Assembly: GCA_034359265.1 (NCBI GenBank)
Contig: CP136890.1
Span: 43,746,501 to 43,810,500 of the forward strand
DNA: 64,000 bases
DNA from: Canna indica
Lineage: Eukaryota; Streptophyta; Magnoliopsida; Zingiberales; Cannaceae
Direction: 5' to 3'
A program made the translations under genes and the position numbers. The notes beneath the pieces were generated by a model. That model saw only the letters and a program-made list of their open reading frames with translations, ran no database searches and was not told the DNA's origin. The stretch's first letter is position 1. Every line of letters begins with the position of its first letter. This document shows positions 1 through 10,984 of this stretch, one piece after another.

Positions 1-946
1 TACTGCCACTGTCGCTTAAAGCAGCATTTTGAGCTTCCATTTCACTAACACAGGAAAGTAAAGAAGTTGCCTGTCACATAATAAATTCTTAACACAAAGC
101 TATTTAAACTTACTAACCGCATGGTGCGCTTAGTGCAGGAGTGGTCGCCCAATCTTGTAGCATAACTATATCGTAAGTCGGCATGCTAGCATATGCCTCA
201 TACGGTATACCCAACACTGAGTCATAGATAAGACCTGACCTAATGCTTTGATACCAACTTTGTCACACCCCAACTGAGGGTAGTGTGATCGGCCAGAGCC
301 TACATACTATCCTGTAGCCTACTGTCTACACTGACATAAAGAAAACTAGAATGTATCGATAAAGGAAATCTCAACACAACTTTATTAAAAGTTTTCAAAA
401 TCCACAGTTTTATATTTTTCAAAGCAAGTAAGAAAACCAACATCTGAATAACTGAATGTCTAAAGTATCAAGTTTTACAAACTCTTTCCAAATACAACTT
501 GTCAGTGCAGAAAATAAAAAAAAAACTTCTAGACACTGGTCTATGACTCATGGACGCCGCTACGAGATATGGCCCCACCTCCCGTCCACCAGTTGCACCA
601 TGTCGACATACCAAGCTACTGCTCATGCTCTGCAAAATAGGAATAAACTGTGAGTCCACTTGTACCAACTGAATATATCATAAACTGTAAGCCTCAACCA
701 TGCATATATCATATAAGGCATTAAATAAAATTTACAAGGAGGTAAGGTTTATTTCCAATGCGATTACCGACCCCACGGGTCCATTTGTACCAACTGAATA
801 TGATAACCTGCCATCTTGACTTATCAAGCCTTCGACATCCGGCCCTTAGGCCTACCCATAGAATAATATCTCAGCTACATCCGTCCCTACCATATCCGGT
901 AGTATCATACTGGCCATCGGCCATCTCATCTCAAGATGTAAACAAA
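1..946 (-). mobile_element. Tekay/Del-like Ty3/gypsy element, 5' end only
   Basis: Read on the minus strand, an LTR ends in GGGGTGTGACA at position 261. After a three-base spacer comes a primer site matching initiator tRNA-Met, and the internal leader runs on to base 1, where the window cuts it. The LTR end resembles those of the Gypsy LTRs at 34767 and 48770 (CCCTGAG, TTGG, GTGACA). The outer end of this LTR (expected near 946) lacks the terminal bases and joins directly to a Sirevirus LTR, so it is truncated and no TSD can be found. No gag or pol is present in this part. Confidence 0.7.
245..257 (-). other. Primer binding site (tRNA-iMet type)
   Basis: The minus strand reads TTGGTATCAAAGC, one base from the usual TTGGTATCAGAGC that pairs with the 3' end of initiator tRNA-Met. 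It lies three bases inside the LTR boundary at 261, which fixes the element orientation as minus. Confidence 0.75.
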
Positions 947-960
947 TAATCCCCGATCGG

Positions 961-2518
961 AAATACTTTCAGGTTCCATATCGGTTAGCACACGACGTCC
1001 CCAATCGAAAAATTAAAGAAATCGGAGAAATCGGCAAGGACGCTCGGGATTCTTCGGGAAGTTAGAGTTTAGGTTTAGGGTGTCTAGCATGTGATGTAAT
1101 CCTATTTATGATGCAAAGAACCCAAAAATCAAACCCGAACCAAAAAAAAAAAAACTCAAAAATCGCCCTAAAATTCACAAAGCCTAGGGAGCTCCTTGGA
1201 GGGCTATATGACCTAGATATTTTCTTGACACAAAAAATGGCGGTAATTGTTCCTTGGGTAAAATCTAGATAACGAGATATTTTAAAAGAATTTTTGGAAG
1301 CCTTTAGCATACCCATATTTGATCCGGGAGATTAGAGAATTTTTGTTTTTCGAAAATTTGTACTAGACCCCAAAAACTAGATTTTGATTCTTAAGGATTT
1401 TGATTTTTTAGATATTTTTATTTATTCCAAATGGGGGGTAATCCTTATATAATATTTCTTAACTTTAAGTTAATAACTTTAAAACATAAAAGGAACAAAC
1501 AAAGCAAAGAAATCTGCCCTGCCCAGGTCGATCGATCGACCGAAGGAGAAGGCATTTCGGTTGATCGATCAGTCAACCGAACGTTGCCCAAAAGTGGCAA
1601 ATTGCCTTCGGTCGCTCGGCGGTCGCTCGTTCGGTCGACCGACGATCGACCGTCAATCAATCGGATGGCGAAAAACGGCTAGTTTTCGTGCCGTTGAGCG
1701 GTGCTTCACTCGAGCCTTCTTCATAGCTCTATAAATACCTATGCATCAACCTTCCTTTGACACTTTTTTGATCACTCCTACACTTCATTGAGCCATCCAT
1801 GATCATTTCCAAGCTTTCATTGAGCCATTACTTGGAGAAATCCTAGTTTGATCTCTCATTCCTTGAGTTTGCCTTCAAGCTTGATTTGATTCATCATCAA
1901 GGCATCAAGAGGAGCTAGGATTCATCGTGTTGGAGTTAAGTATTTGTGTTGTTGTATTTTTGCTCCATTACTTGTATATTTTCTTGTTTATTTCATTGGA
2001 TTTGAGCTTGTGAAGACCTAGGTTGTTAGGTCTTGAAATTGGGTGATTGTCTTTTGTGTTTGAAGCTTAATTCCAGTAGTGTAAACTTAGTTTACTAGGA
2101 TTAGTTGAGTTGTCCCTTAGGTTGAGGTGAAAGAGTGCTCTCGGTAAGAAGGTGGAGACTTCCGGGTGTGGAAGTGCCTTAGGTTGAGAGCGAGACTCTT
2201 CAGGTCAAAGTCCTCGTTGTAAGGGAAACAAAATTAATCTAGTAAAGTTTAGTTTGGAAATCCTAAGCGGGGTGCTTAGGTAGTGGAGTAGGCATTGGGG
2301 CCAAACTACTATAAATCATTGTGTTAGCATTAATATCTTGTTTGTATTTGTTGCTTTATCATTTATCGCTTCCGCATTTAGTCATTCAATCGTTAATTGC
2401 CTAAGTAATCTAAGAAATAGTTAACACACTATTAAAATTGTCTATTTAAAATTGAATTTAGGCAATAAGATTTAGTTAACACACTATTCACCCCCCCTTT
2501 CTAGTGTGGCCATTTCAC
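961..2518 (+). repeat. 5' LTR of element A, left end missing
   Basis: The sequence is collinear with the 3' LTR from about 6566 onward, beginning at AAATACTTTCAGG. The first roughly 85 bp of the LTR, including TGTTGGC, are absent and replaced by the Gypsy LTR to the left. The LTR contains a palindrome cluster, a TATA box (1730-1737), and hairpins at 2013-2034 and 2262-2280. It ends in CTAGTGTGGCCATTTCACC, fused to the gag leader. Confidence 0.85.
1526..1737 (+). promoter_or_regulatory. U3 palindrome cluster and TATA box, element A 5' LTR
   Basis: GTCGATCGATCGACC, TTGATCGATCAGTCAA and GGTCGACCGACGATCGACC form overlapping inverted repeats between 1526 and about 1665. A TATAAATA box follows at 1730-1737. 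The 3' LTR carries a reduced version (about 7135-7260, TATA at 7328-7335). Sirevirus LTRs in maize are known to have palindromes in this cis-regulatory zone. The role here is inferred from position. Confidence 0.65.
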
Positions 2519-2550
2519 CATCTCCTCTACATCGTCTCTCGATCCGGAAA

Positions 2551-3967
2551 ATGACACTAGAGAGTTTAGTATCTTCACCTCCTAGGTTCGATGTCTCGAA
2601 CTTTGGTTTTTGGAAAGTCTAGGATGTACACCTTTCTAAAGACTCAAGGTTTAGGTGTTTTTAACATAGTAAAAATCCAATATATTGAACCTAAGGAAAA
2701 CATGAATGCATGGACCCAAGAATAAATTGATATGTTTGAATTAAATGCTAAAGCTACAAATTGTATATTTTGTTCTTTGGAAGATAGTATATTTGAAAAG
2801 ATCATGTATTGTAATTCCGCATTCGATATTTGGGCTTGCTTAAATGTCTTATATGATTATGCTAAAACCGAGGAGTTAGAAACTTTTACTGAAGGTAGTG
2901 ATGACAATGGTCATCCTTCCAATACTAACATGGTTTCTAAAGCCCAAAGTGTCTCTAGTCATAGGAGCACTAAAAATCGAAAAAGGAAGGTGATTTGTCA
3001 TATGTGTAAAGAAAAAGGGCATGTGAAGAAGAATTGCCCTACCATGAAAAATAAGGCAAAGAGGAGGTCAAATGCTTCCGTATCATCATACTCAAGTGAA
3101 GCACCCTCTTTTCATGACCATGAAACCACTTCGAAAGTTTGCCTCATGGATGCTAATGATGAGGTACAGTCTTCTCCTTCTAGTCATGCTAATGATAGTA
3201 ATAATGCTAGCTCTACTAGTTCTCTTGACATATCATATAATGAGTTTGTAGATGAATACAAGAAAATATATGCCTTGCTTGTTAAAAAGGATAATGACAA
3301 TAAAAGATTGAAGAAAGATTATATAAGGCTTAACTCTCATGTGGATGAGTTAAAATTAGAAAATGAGAAAATGAAATCTAGTTCTTTTAATTCTTCCCAT
3401 GATAGGTTGAAACTTGAGCTTAAGGACTTAAAGCTTGAGAATGAAAATTTGAAACTTGAGAATTCAAAAATTATAAGTGAAAACAACAATTTGAAATCTC
3501 AATCTAATGCCTTATATCAATCTCTTAACTCATTGAAAAATGAGGTTGTGTCTTTAAATATGAAAGTAAATGAATTGAAAAATGTTTCATTTCTTAAGAA
3601 CACTAAAAATGCTTATGTAAAGAATGAGAATGTTCATCATCATTCCCATGCTATGCATTCTACCATTAGAGCTCATGATCATAAGAAGAAGAATGATATT
3701 TCTAAGAATGCTCATACTCATCATGTTTCACAGGTCAAACATTCTAATGATAAATCACATGTCCATAGCAAAAATAAAATGTTTCATGAACATTGTTTTT
3801 GTTGTGGTACATATGGTCATGCAATCTATGATTGTGCATTTAAGAAGAATCCAAGTGTTGCTAAGACACTTTGGATACCTAGGCCAATTAATCTCCAAGG
3901 ACCCAAAGCCATTTGTGTACCAAAGATTTCTTGCTCTCTTGTAGGAGGAGCTACCACACAAGGGTAA
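2551..3967 (+). pseudogene. Sirevirus gag, element A (frameshift and nonsense)
   Basis: Gag forms the capsid-nucleocapsid of the retrotransposon particle. The frame starts at ATG 2551 and shows the typical start (N-F-G-F-W-K). It has a one-base insertion near 2615 and a CAA-to-TAA change at 2723-2725, judged against the copy at 18566. From 2732 it is open for 411 codons. CCHC knuckle 1 (CHMCKEKGHVKKNC) lies near residue 88 of that open part. A lysine/leucine/glutamate-rich coiled-coil stretch covers about residues 180-300. Knuckle 2 (CFCCGTYGHAIYDC) lies near residue 355, followed by an LWIPRP motif. The stop is at the usual end of gag and no pol follows. Confidence 0.85.
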
Positions 3968-6467
3968 AGAGAAGTGAAGAGTTGAAGTTGACCATGGACT
4001 TAAATGAAGTATCATTCCTTGGTTGCAACTTCAAACCATCATGATGCCATAGGTATGGAAATTGACATCTAGGTATACTTTGTATCATCTCCTTACTTTG
4101 ATTTGTTTTATTTAAGTTGGAGTTATGATACATATTTAATTTGTATTATTTTCCTCGCTCTTGTTAAGAGTCTTTTGGATTTTTTTATTTATTTTTTATT
4201 TCCAATCTCTTCAGAGACCTATGTAGCCTATAACGGGCTCATGCGACCTTGCGGTTCTAAATTGTAGGATCATTGTGGCCTTTTGGTTTTTAACCAATAG
4301 GAAGGGTTGGAGATCTATCTTTCAAATATTTCATATTTTGAGATCTCTCAATTCGTTTGGAATTCACGATAATTTATTTTGAATCAGATTTCAAACTATT
4401 TAGCAAAGTAAAATTTGAAATCGATACTTGATTCCCTCTTTGCTATCTAGTACGATAACTTGGTAGTCACATTTCCATTATGCTACTAATGAATATTACT
4501 TGCAAGTTATAAAAAATGTGATGGAAGGCTAGTTGATTGAATTTGGAAAGAAAATGAAAAGTTTAGAAAAATTTCCAAGAATGAGGTATGAGTTCGTTTT
4601 TGTAAAAATCTTACTATAATACTTGAATATTCATGCTTTAATGATGTCTCTATATACTCATGATTGATTTTGCATGATAAATATTTGAATTTTCATGAGT
4701 AGGAAAAATCATGATAACTAGGCAATTTCATGATAACTAGGCAATTTCATGATATTGATATTGAATGAAATTGGACTAGGTTGAAATTCCTTATTAGAGA
4801 CCTCATTTTGAGTAAACACACAATAAACATGTTTAGATACACACATGATATGATTCTAGATGTTTAAACTTAAAAATTCATGTGTAGATGAACAATGTGA
4901 TAACTAGACCACTTTAGGGGACTTAAGCTTGGAAAAGTTTGACCCAAGTCAACAAATCGACTTGGACACTTCATTTTAAGTCCAAACTTCATAAACATGT
5001 TTAGGAATAGGTATGACATATTTCCATGCATTTAGAATGAAAAATTCACATGGATATGGATAAAATGATATAGAGGCCATTTCATGATAACCTCTTTTGA
5101 ATCAAGTTGACCCAAGTCAACAAATTGACTTAAAGGTCTCGTTTCAATCCATATTTTAGGAACATGTTTAGATTTACTCATGTTAGGTGTCCATAGGTTT
5201 AAGTTTGAAAAATCATGAGTAAATGATAAGATTGACACTTAGCAAGTTTCATGATAACTAGTTTGATTTTGAATGAAACCATGCTAGGTTGATATCTTGA
5301 CTTAAGGACATAATTTTTATTTCAAACTTGACATACACTCTTTACATGACCATTATGTGGTGTCATAAAAGTTTGAATAAAAACTGAACACTTTTTGAAA
5401 ATAACTGAAAATTACGAAAATGCAATTAAAAATTTAGCATTTTTAGTTATTTCTAGAAAAATGTAGAAAAATTATTTTTAACTGATTCTTAAAACTGCAT
5501 CTTCATTCGAAAATGTAGTTTCTTCAGTAAAAATTTCAAATTTTTTATCAAGAATTTGATTTATAGTAGAATTTTGAAGTTGGATTTAAAAAATGCAAAG
5601 TATCATCCCGTTGAAATATCAATCTTTTCGATACTTTGATTTTTCGTCGAAAACTTCAAATGAAACTTTGTGCATACTATTTTGATTCCATTTTTAATAT
5701 CGTTCTTATTATTCTTTGAGTGAAATCATTTTTAAAAATGATTTTGATATCTTGAACGATATCCTTAAAATGAGTTTTTGGTTGAAATCAAAATAGGATG
5801 AGAAATAAATTTAGAAATTTCCTTTTAAGCCCAAACTCGATCAATATACTTAGATTCACTCATGTTAGATATCTAGGCACCTAAATTTGAGAATACATGA
5901 GTAGATAACAAAATTTGATACTTAGCCATTTTCATATTTTCATGCCTACTTTGAATGAAATCGTGCTAAGTTCATATCTTGATCAAACGATATTATTTTC
6001 ACTTCAAACTTAATATACATGCTTTAGATGATCATAACTTGGTATTTTGAAAGTTTGAATGAACTATGAAAATGTCATGAAAGATTCACTTATTCACGAA
6101 AATATCCAAACTTGAGTGCATACATGATTCTTAGTTTTGGATTTCATTTATCATTTCACGATATCATGTATGACTTAGTCTATTATTCGATGTTTGTCTT
6201 TCATCCCTTGAGTTGAGACTTTCACAGCTTTGAAAAATCTTTTTGAGTTTCAATTTTGACTCTTGATTGACTTTTCTAGCACTTTTTGATTGATGTCAAA
6301 AGAGGGAGAAAAATATCAGTAAAAGGGAAGAAAATATAGAAAAACCATGCATATAGATAGGGAGAGTTTATTTTCATAGATATGCATGTTGATAGAAAGA
6401 GAAATCCATTGGTTGATATCCTTTGTTCTTTAATATATATATTTTCTTAAGGATGTATGTAATCATC
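3968..6467 (+). repeat. AT-rich non-coding repeat domain replacing pol, element A
   Basis: No long open frame and no pol similarity are visible. The stretch from about 4640 to 6100 is made of degenerate repeats of roughly 150-250 bp. They share phrases such as ACATGTTTAG, TCATGAGTA, CATGATAACTAG and TTGACCCAAGTCAACAAAT. A perfect 19-bp tandem duplication lies at 4710-4747. The same domain, in the same order, occurs in element B (19725-22694) and inverted in element C (31234-33010 and 53308-54566), so it is a fixed part of the family. Confidence 0.75.
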
Positions 6468-6481
6468 AAAAAAAGGGAGAT
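6300..6481 (+). other. Multiple polypurine tracts, element A
   Basis: Several A/G runs (AGAGGGAGAAAAA, AAAAGGGAAG, ATAGGGAGAG) precede the final AAAAAAAGGGAGAT at 6468-6481, which directly abuts the LTR start TGTTGG. Repeated polypurine tracts upstream of the 3' LTR are a known hallmark of Sireviruses. The last one should prime plus-strand DNA synthesis. Confidence 0.75.
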
Positions 6482-8074
6482 TGTTGGCCTAAGGTTTTCT
6501 ACCTTGGTCTTAATCTCGATTTTGATGATAACAAATATGGAACTAATGTTTCATTGATAAATACTTTTAGGTTCTGTATCGGTTAGCGCATGACGTCCCC
6601 GATCGGAAAAATCGAAGAAATCAGAGAAATCGGCAAGGACGCTTGTCGATGCTCGGGATTCTTCAGGAAGTTAGAGTTGAGGTTTAGGGTGTCTAGCATG
6701 TGATGTAATCCTCTTTATGATGCAAAGAATCCAAAAACCAAATCCGAACCCCAAAATATAAAAACCCGAAAACCGCCCTGAAATTCACTAAGCTCAAGGA
6801 GCTCCTTGGAGGGCTATATGACCTAGACATTTTCTTGACACAAAAAATGGTGGTAATTGTTCATTGGGTAAAAACTAAATAACGAGGTATTTTAAAAGAA
6901 TTTTTGGAAGCCTTTAGCATACCCATATTTGACCCGGGAGATTAGAGAATTTTCGTTTTTCAAAAATTTGTACTAGGCCCCAAAAACTAAAATTTGATTG
7001 TTAAGGATTTTGATTTTTTAGATATTTTTATTGAATCCAAATAGAGGGTAATCCTTATATAACATTTCTTAATTTTAGGTTAATAACTTTAAAACATAAA
7101 ATGAACAAACAAAGCAAAGAAATCTGCCCTGCCCAGGTTCGGTCGACCGACCGAAGGGGAAGGCATTTCAGTTGCCGAACATTGCCCAAAAGCGGCAGAT
7201 TGCCTTCGGTCGCTCGGCGGTCGCTCGATCGATCGACCGATGATCGACCGACAATCGACTAGAAGGCAGAAAATGACTAGTTTTCGTGCCGTTGAGCGGT
7301 GCTTCACCCGAGCCTTTTTCATAGCTCTATAAATACCTATGCCCCAGGCTTCCTTTGACACTTTTTTGATCACTCCTACACTTCATTGAGCCATCCTTGA
7401 TCATTTTCAAGCTTTCATTGAGCCATTACTTGGAGAAATCCTAGTTTGATCTCTCATTCCTTGAGTTTGCCTTCAAGCTTGATTTGATTCACCATCAAGG
7501 CATCAAGAGGAGCTATGATTCATTGTGTTGGAGTATTTTTGCTCCATTACTTGTATATTTTCTTATTTATTTCATTGTATTTGAGCTTGTGAAGACCTAG
7601 GCTGTTAGGTCTTGAAATTGGGTGGTTGCCTTTGTGTTTGAGGCTTAATTCCACCGGTGTAAATTTAGTTTACTAGGATTAGTTGAGTTGTCCCTTAGGT
7701 TGAGATGGAAGAATGCTCTCGGTAAGAAGACGGAGACTTCCAAGTGTGGAAGTGCCTTAGGTTGAGAGCGAGACTCTTCGGGTCAAAGTCCTCGTTGTAA
7801 GGGAAACAAGATTAATCTAGTAAAGTTTTGTTTGGAAATCCTAAGCGGGGTGCTTAGGTAGTGGAGTAGGCATTGAGGCCGAACAACTATAAATCATTGT
7901 GTTAGCATTGATATCTTGTTTGTATTTATTGCTTTATCATTTATCGCTTACGCATTTAGTCATTCAATTGTGAATTGCCTAAGTAATCTAAGAAACGTTT
8001 AAAATCGAATTTAGACGATAAGATTTAGTTAACACACTATTCACCCCCCCTCTAGTGTTGCCATTTCACCAATA
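6482..8074 (+). repeat. 3' LTR of element A
   Basis: This LTR starts TGTTGGCCTAAGG after the polypurine tract and ends near CCATTTCACCAATA. The expected end in related copies is CACCAACA, so the last bases look mutated. It holds a TATAAATA box at 7328-7335 and the CCTAAGC/GCTTAGG hairpin at 7840-7858. It is shorter than its partner in the palindrome zone. Confidence 0.85.
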
Positions 8075-8760
8075 TGATTGTCTTCATCGTGCTCCAAGCG
8101 GTGGTATTCACGCTCGGCCGAGTGTTGCTTCCATGGTTGTTTCAGAGCCGTAATCTGGGCTGTTAAGATTTGGTTGTTCGCTTGGAGGTCATCGACCATG
8201 CAGCCTAGTTCTTTTGGTGTTACTTTCATGGGTACCAAAGCATCACTCCTTACCGTGTTAGCGTCTCCAAGTAGTGAGGAATGCTTATTCTAGGGTGTTA
8301 CCTATGTGCGGCGGCGTTCGCTTGACTCTGGGTATCAACCATGGTGGGCACCAAATGTTCTTACTTGAAGTCTGGTGATGCGGTCATGCACGTCTCTTGG
8401 TCCAGTGCGACTCCAGCAGGGGACCTGCAAAGACATTATGACATTATAATAAGAAGAAATTCCAAATGTTGGTATAGATAATTAGAATCTAGATGGATAA
8501 TGTGCGTCGTGTCTGTATATAGTGCTGGATAATGGATGTCTGATGATAAAGCCTCCCGGATTCTTGTGGGGATGTGCTTAGAATGGATCGAAGTTAATGC
8601 TAGAGATGTCAAGTTCATAATTGACGAATCTCTTGTAATAAATGAAGACGTAAGGGTCCTTGTATGACCAGATGGAGCCTCTGGACTAACTAGCATCTGG
8701 TTTGAATTTAGTTGGTTCATAAATGTAGGCGCTTCTGGGACTAATTAGGCCGATCTCAAA
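8075..8760 (-). mobile_element. Relic of a Tat-like Ty3/gypsy element: gag start and possible LTR edge
   Basis: On the minus strand an ATG at 8342 opens a short frame (MVDTQSQANAAA). After a frameshift this continues in a coiled-coil-like segment down to about 8075 containing VDDLQANNQILTAQITALKQ. Just upstream is TTTGGTGCCCACCATGG, the kind of leader seen at the gag start of Tat-clade Gypsy elements. TGTTCTTACTTG at 8356 on the plus strand could be an LTR edge. The right boundary is uncertain and no pol is present. Confidence 0.45.
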
Positions 8761-9015
8761 GTGCTAGTCTAGTTCACAATTAAATATATCAAACCTTATA
8801 TTCTCTATCTTAATCAATGATAAGAAAATCAATCATTATTATTTTAAAATTAATAAACTATTTTTTAATTAGTTGAAAATAATTTAGATTTTTATATTAT
8901 TAAATTAATATTTACTTTTAAAATTATTTTGCACTTGTTCATATTTTATTAATTAGAATAAATTATATTTAAAATATATTATTTTGACTATAACTATTTA
9001 TTATTAATAAAAAAT
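8761..9015. other. AT-rich intergenic stretch, no feature seen
   Basis: The sequence is strongly AT-rich with no open frame and no recognisable repeat end. It ends in TAAAAAAT, which may be the left copy of the target duplication of the adjacent MULE. Confidence 0.5.
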
Positions 9016-9270
9016 GGGTATTAGACGAAAATGACCTAAATTTTTATAAATTTTTTAATTTTGATCAATTCTTTGATTGGTCTCAATTGTATATAAGAAG
9101 TTTAACATTGGTTTCAATAATGGCTCCCGTCAACTAATCATGATGTTGCCCGTTAACTTGCTGACGCGACGATTCAAATATAATTTAAAAATTCCTCACT
9201 TATCCGGTCAGCTCAATGTATACATTATCTTTTAATATTCACCTGGTCCCACCTCTCTCTCACTCTCTCG
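9016..9270 (+). repeat. Left terminal inverted repeat of Pack-MULE 1
   Basis: It aligns by eye, with gaps and substitutions, to the reverse complement of 10735-10984. It ends in a CT-rich run (CACCTCTCTCTCACTCTC) mirrored by the AG run at the inner edge of the right arm. Confidence 0.75.
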
Positions 9271-9299
9271 CGCGTGCTTTTTCTCCCTTCTTCTTCTTA

Positions 9300-10500
9300 C
9301 CATACTGCTGCTGCCCTCCATCTCTCTCTCTCTTCTACTTCCTGTCTTCCCCTCCCTCGGCATGCAAGGGCGGCCAGCGGCTTCGACCTTCAGTAGGAAA
9401 GTGGGGTGCTTCTACCTCGGGGCCCGAGCCTACCATTTGTTCTACTCTAACATATTGCCACCACCCACTAAAGCTGGACTATATCGATAGAGGCAGCGCG
9501 GATGCTCCCGGTACAGTCGAGCTTGGACTTGCATCCTCCGCCGCTGGTCCCCAATGGTGGCGATAACCTCCCGGAAACAGCGGTGCCGTCAAGGATGGCA
9601 ATCCAGCAACAAGCGACGACAATGGAGGTGGCTTCGCCGTCGGTCGGCGAAAGAAATCGAGCTCCACCGGATCAGTACTACTCTTTTTACTATTCGAGGG
9701 ATCCACCGTTTCGATGCCCAGTTGGAGACAACCCCGGTGGCTGCCGTCGTCGTTGACTTGGGAGTTATTGTTCATGTTGTTTCTGTCTTCGTCTTTGTTG
9801 CGGCCATCGTCGTTGGCGCTGCGGCGAGTGGGCTTCAGCTATTAGATAAGCACCTGGTGGTCGATCAGGGTCTGGTTGACTGCTATTGCAGTAGCCATAC
9901 ATCTATATAGATATCTATAGATGTGTATTGTGGCTCGAACCGCTGAGATTGGAACGTGAGGGGCTTCCAGTGTTATGCATGGCTTAATTAGACTATATAA
10001 GCACACAAAAAACCGACTACTATTGCATATGTTGTATACTTATATATATATATACACGCACAATAAGTCGGGCAACTTAAATTCCGTGAGAACACAATAG
10101 ATACTTATAATCTCTTCCAGCTTCATCTCCTCGACAATGGATCCATGCTTCCCGCCAACCACATCTCCTTCACAATCTCCGACCACACCTTGAAGAAATC
10201 GGGGGCATAATTCATCAGAACCAGCCTCTCCTCCTCCTCCTCTTTCTCCATCTTCAAATTTGTCGTCACTTCATCTCTCTGCAACCACCTTCTCTTTGCA
10301 GGCGCTAACCTACACCTCATCAGCAGAGGCACATTTGCAGGTGGCGCAGAAGAAGAAGTCGTCTCTTCACAACGCTCGTTTATCTCTGCTTCGTTCCCAA
10401 TACCAATAGTATTAACGTGCTTCTCTTCCAACTCTTTGATAACGCATTCCCAGAGTCATCACCGTCGTCCACTTCCCTCTCCTCTTCTTCTTCCTCTTCA
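9300..10500. other. GC-rich captured sequence of unknown origin inside Pack-MULE 1
   Basis: The composition differs sharply from the AT-rich flanks. Several overlapping open frames exist on both strands (for example 9554-9910 plus, with a hydrophobic stretch near VVSVFVFVAAIVVGAAAS; 9479-9775 minus; 10123-10431 minus). I do not recognise a protein in any of them. The segment 10085-10500 may come from a different donor than the RING-H2 piece beside it, or from its poorly conserved C-terminal part. Confidence 0.4.
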
Positions 10501-10504
10501 GATC

Positions 10505-10735
10505 GAGCAGGTGGAGTTGGAAAGCAAGCACGTGTCGATGCAGCCGAGGTGGAAGGCGTGGCCGCAGGCGGGCGACAGTCGGAGCTCATCCTCGTCATTG
10601 AACCCGCAGAGGCAAACGACACAGTCGAATGGATCCTTGGAGCCGACGAAGTCCTGATAGAGGAAGACAGGGAGCACATCCATGAAAGCCTGGTCGAGCC
10701 CGAGTCGTGGAGGTGGAACAATGAGCTGTGTATGT
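10505..10735 (-). pseudogene. ATL-type RING-H2 E3 ligase fragment captured by Pack-MULE 1
   Basis: On the minus strand the frame LDQAFMDVLPVFLYQDFVG leads into a RING-H2 finger with the first Cys pair (CVVC), then CGHAFHLGC, then IDTC. This is the ATL-family arrangement, in which a conserved GLD motif precedes the RING. ATL proteins are membrane ubiquitin ligases. The copy is dead. The preceding FHLHDSG is in another frame, the usual Trp after IDT is Cys, and the frame stops right after STCSI, before the last Cys pair. The transmembrane N-terminus is missing. The break near 10505 is probably the capture junction. Confidence 0.75.
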
Positions 10736-10984
10736 AAAAAAGAGAGAGAGAGAGAGAGGTGCTATCCGGTGGATATTAAAAGAGAGCTGACATGACAAGT
10801 GAGGAATTTTTAAATTATTTATGGATCATCATGTCAGTGAAATAACGATCATACTCACGGTTCTCAAACGGGAGACCATTGTTGAAATCAATTCGAAAAT
10901 TTTTATATACAATTGAGATCAATCAAATGATTGACTAAAATTAAAAAATTCGCGAAAGTTGAGACCATTTTCATCTGATTACCC
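10735..10984 (-). repeat. Right terminal inverted repeat of Pack-MULE 1
   Basis: It is the inverted partner of 9016-9270. It begins at the AG dinucleotide run near 10740 and ends in TACCC at 10984, followed by TAAAAAAAT. Confidence 0.75.

Larger units (their letters stand above)
961..8074 (+). mobile_element. Gag-only Sirevirus (element A)
   Basis: This element has two related LTRs (961-2518, 5'-truncated; 6482-8074), a gag gene and then about 2.5 kb of AT-rich non-coding repeat sequence ending in repeated polypurine tracts. There is no protease, integrase, reverse transcriptase or RNase H. This matches the published class of LTR elements carrying only gag (TR-GAG). Gag with two CCHC knuckles and multiple polypurine tracts points to the Sirevirus lineage of Copia. 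The primer site has been deleted (see findings). The left LTR end is missing, so a TSD cannot be checked. Confidence 0.85.
9016..10984. mobile_element. Mutator-like element with captured gene fragments (Pack-MULE 1)
   Basis: The left end begins GGGTATTAGACGAAAATG. The reverse complement of the right end begins GGGTAATCAGATGAAAATGG. Similarity between the two arms continues for about 250 bp (9016-9270 and 10735-10984), including TTTTTTAATTTT, TCTCAATTGTATATAA, AATTTAAAAATTCCTCACTT and CTTTTAATAT. Flanks TAAAAAAT and TAAAAAAAT suggest a 9-bp TSD with one slip. Long diverged terminal inverted repeats plus a GC-rich, gene-like interior and no transposase are typical of Pack-MULEs. It lies about 800 bp upstream of the DUF936 gene. 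Confidence 0.75.
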
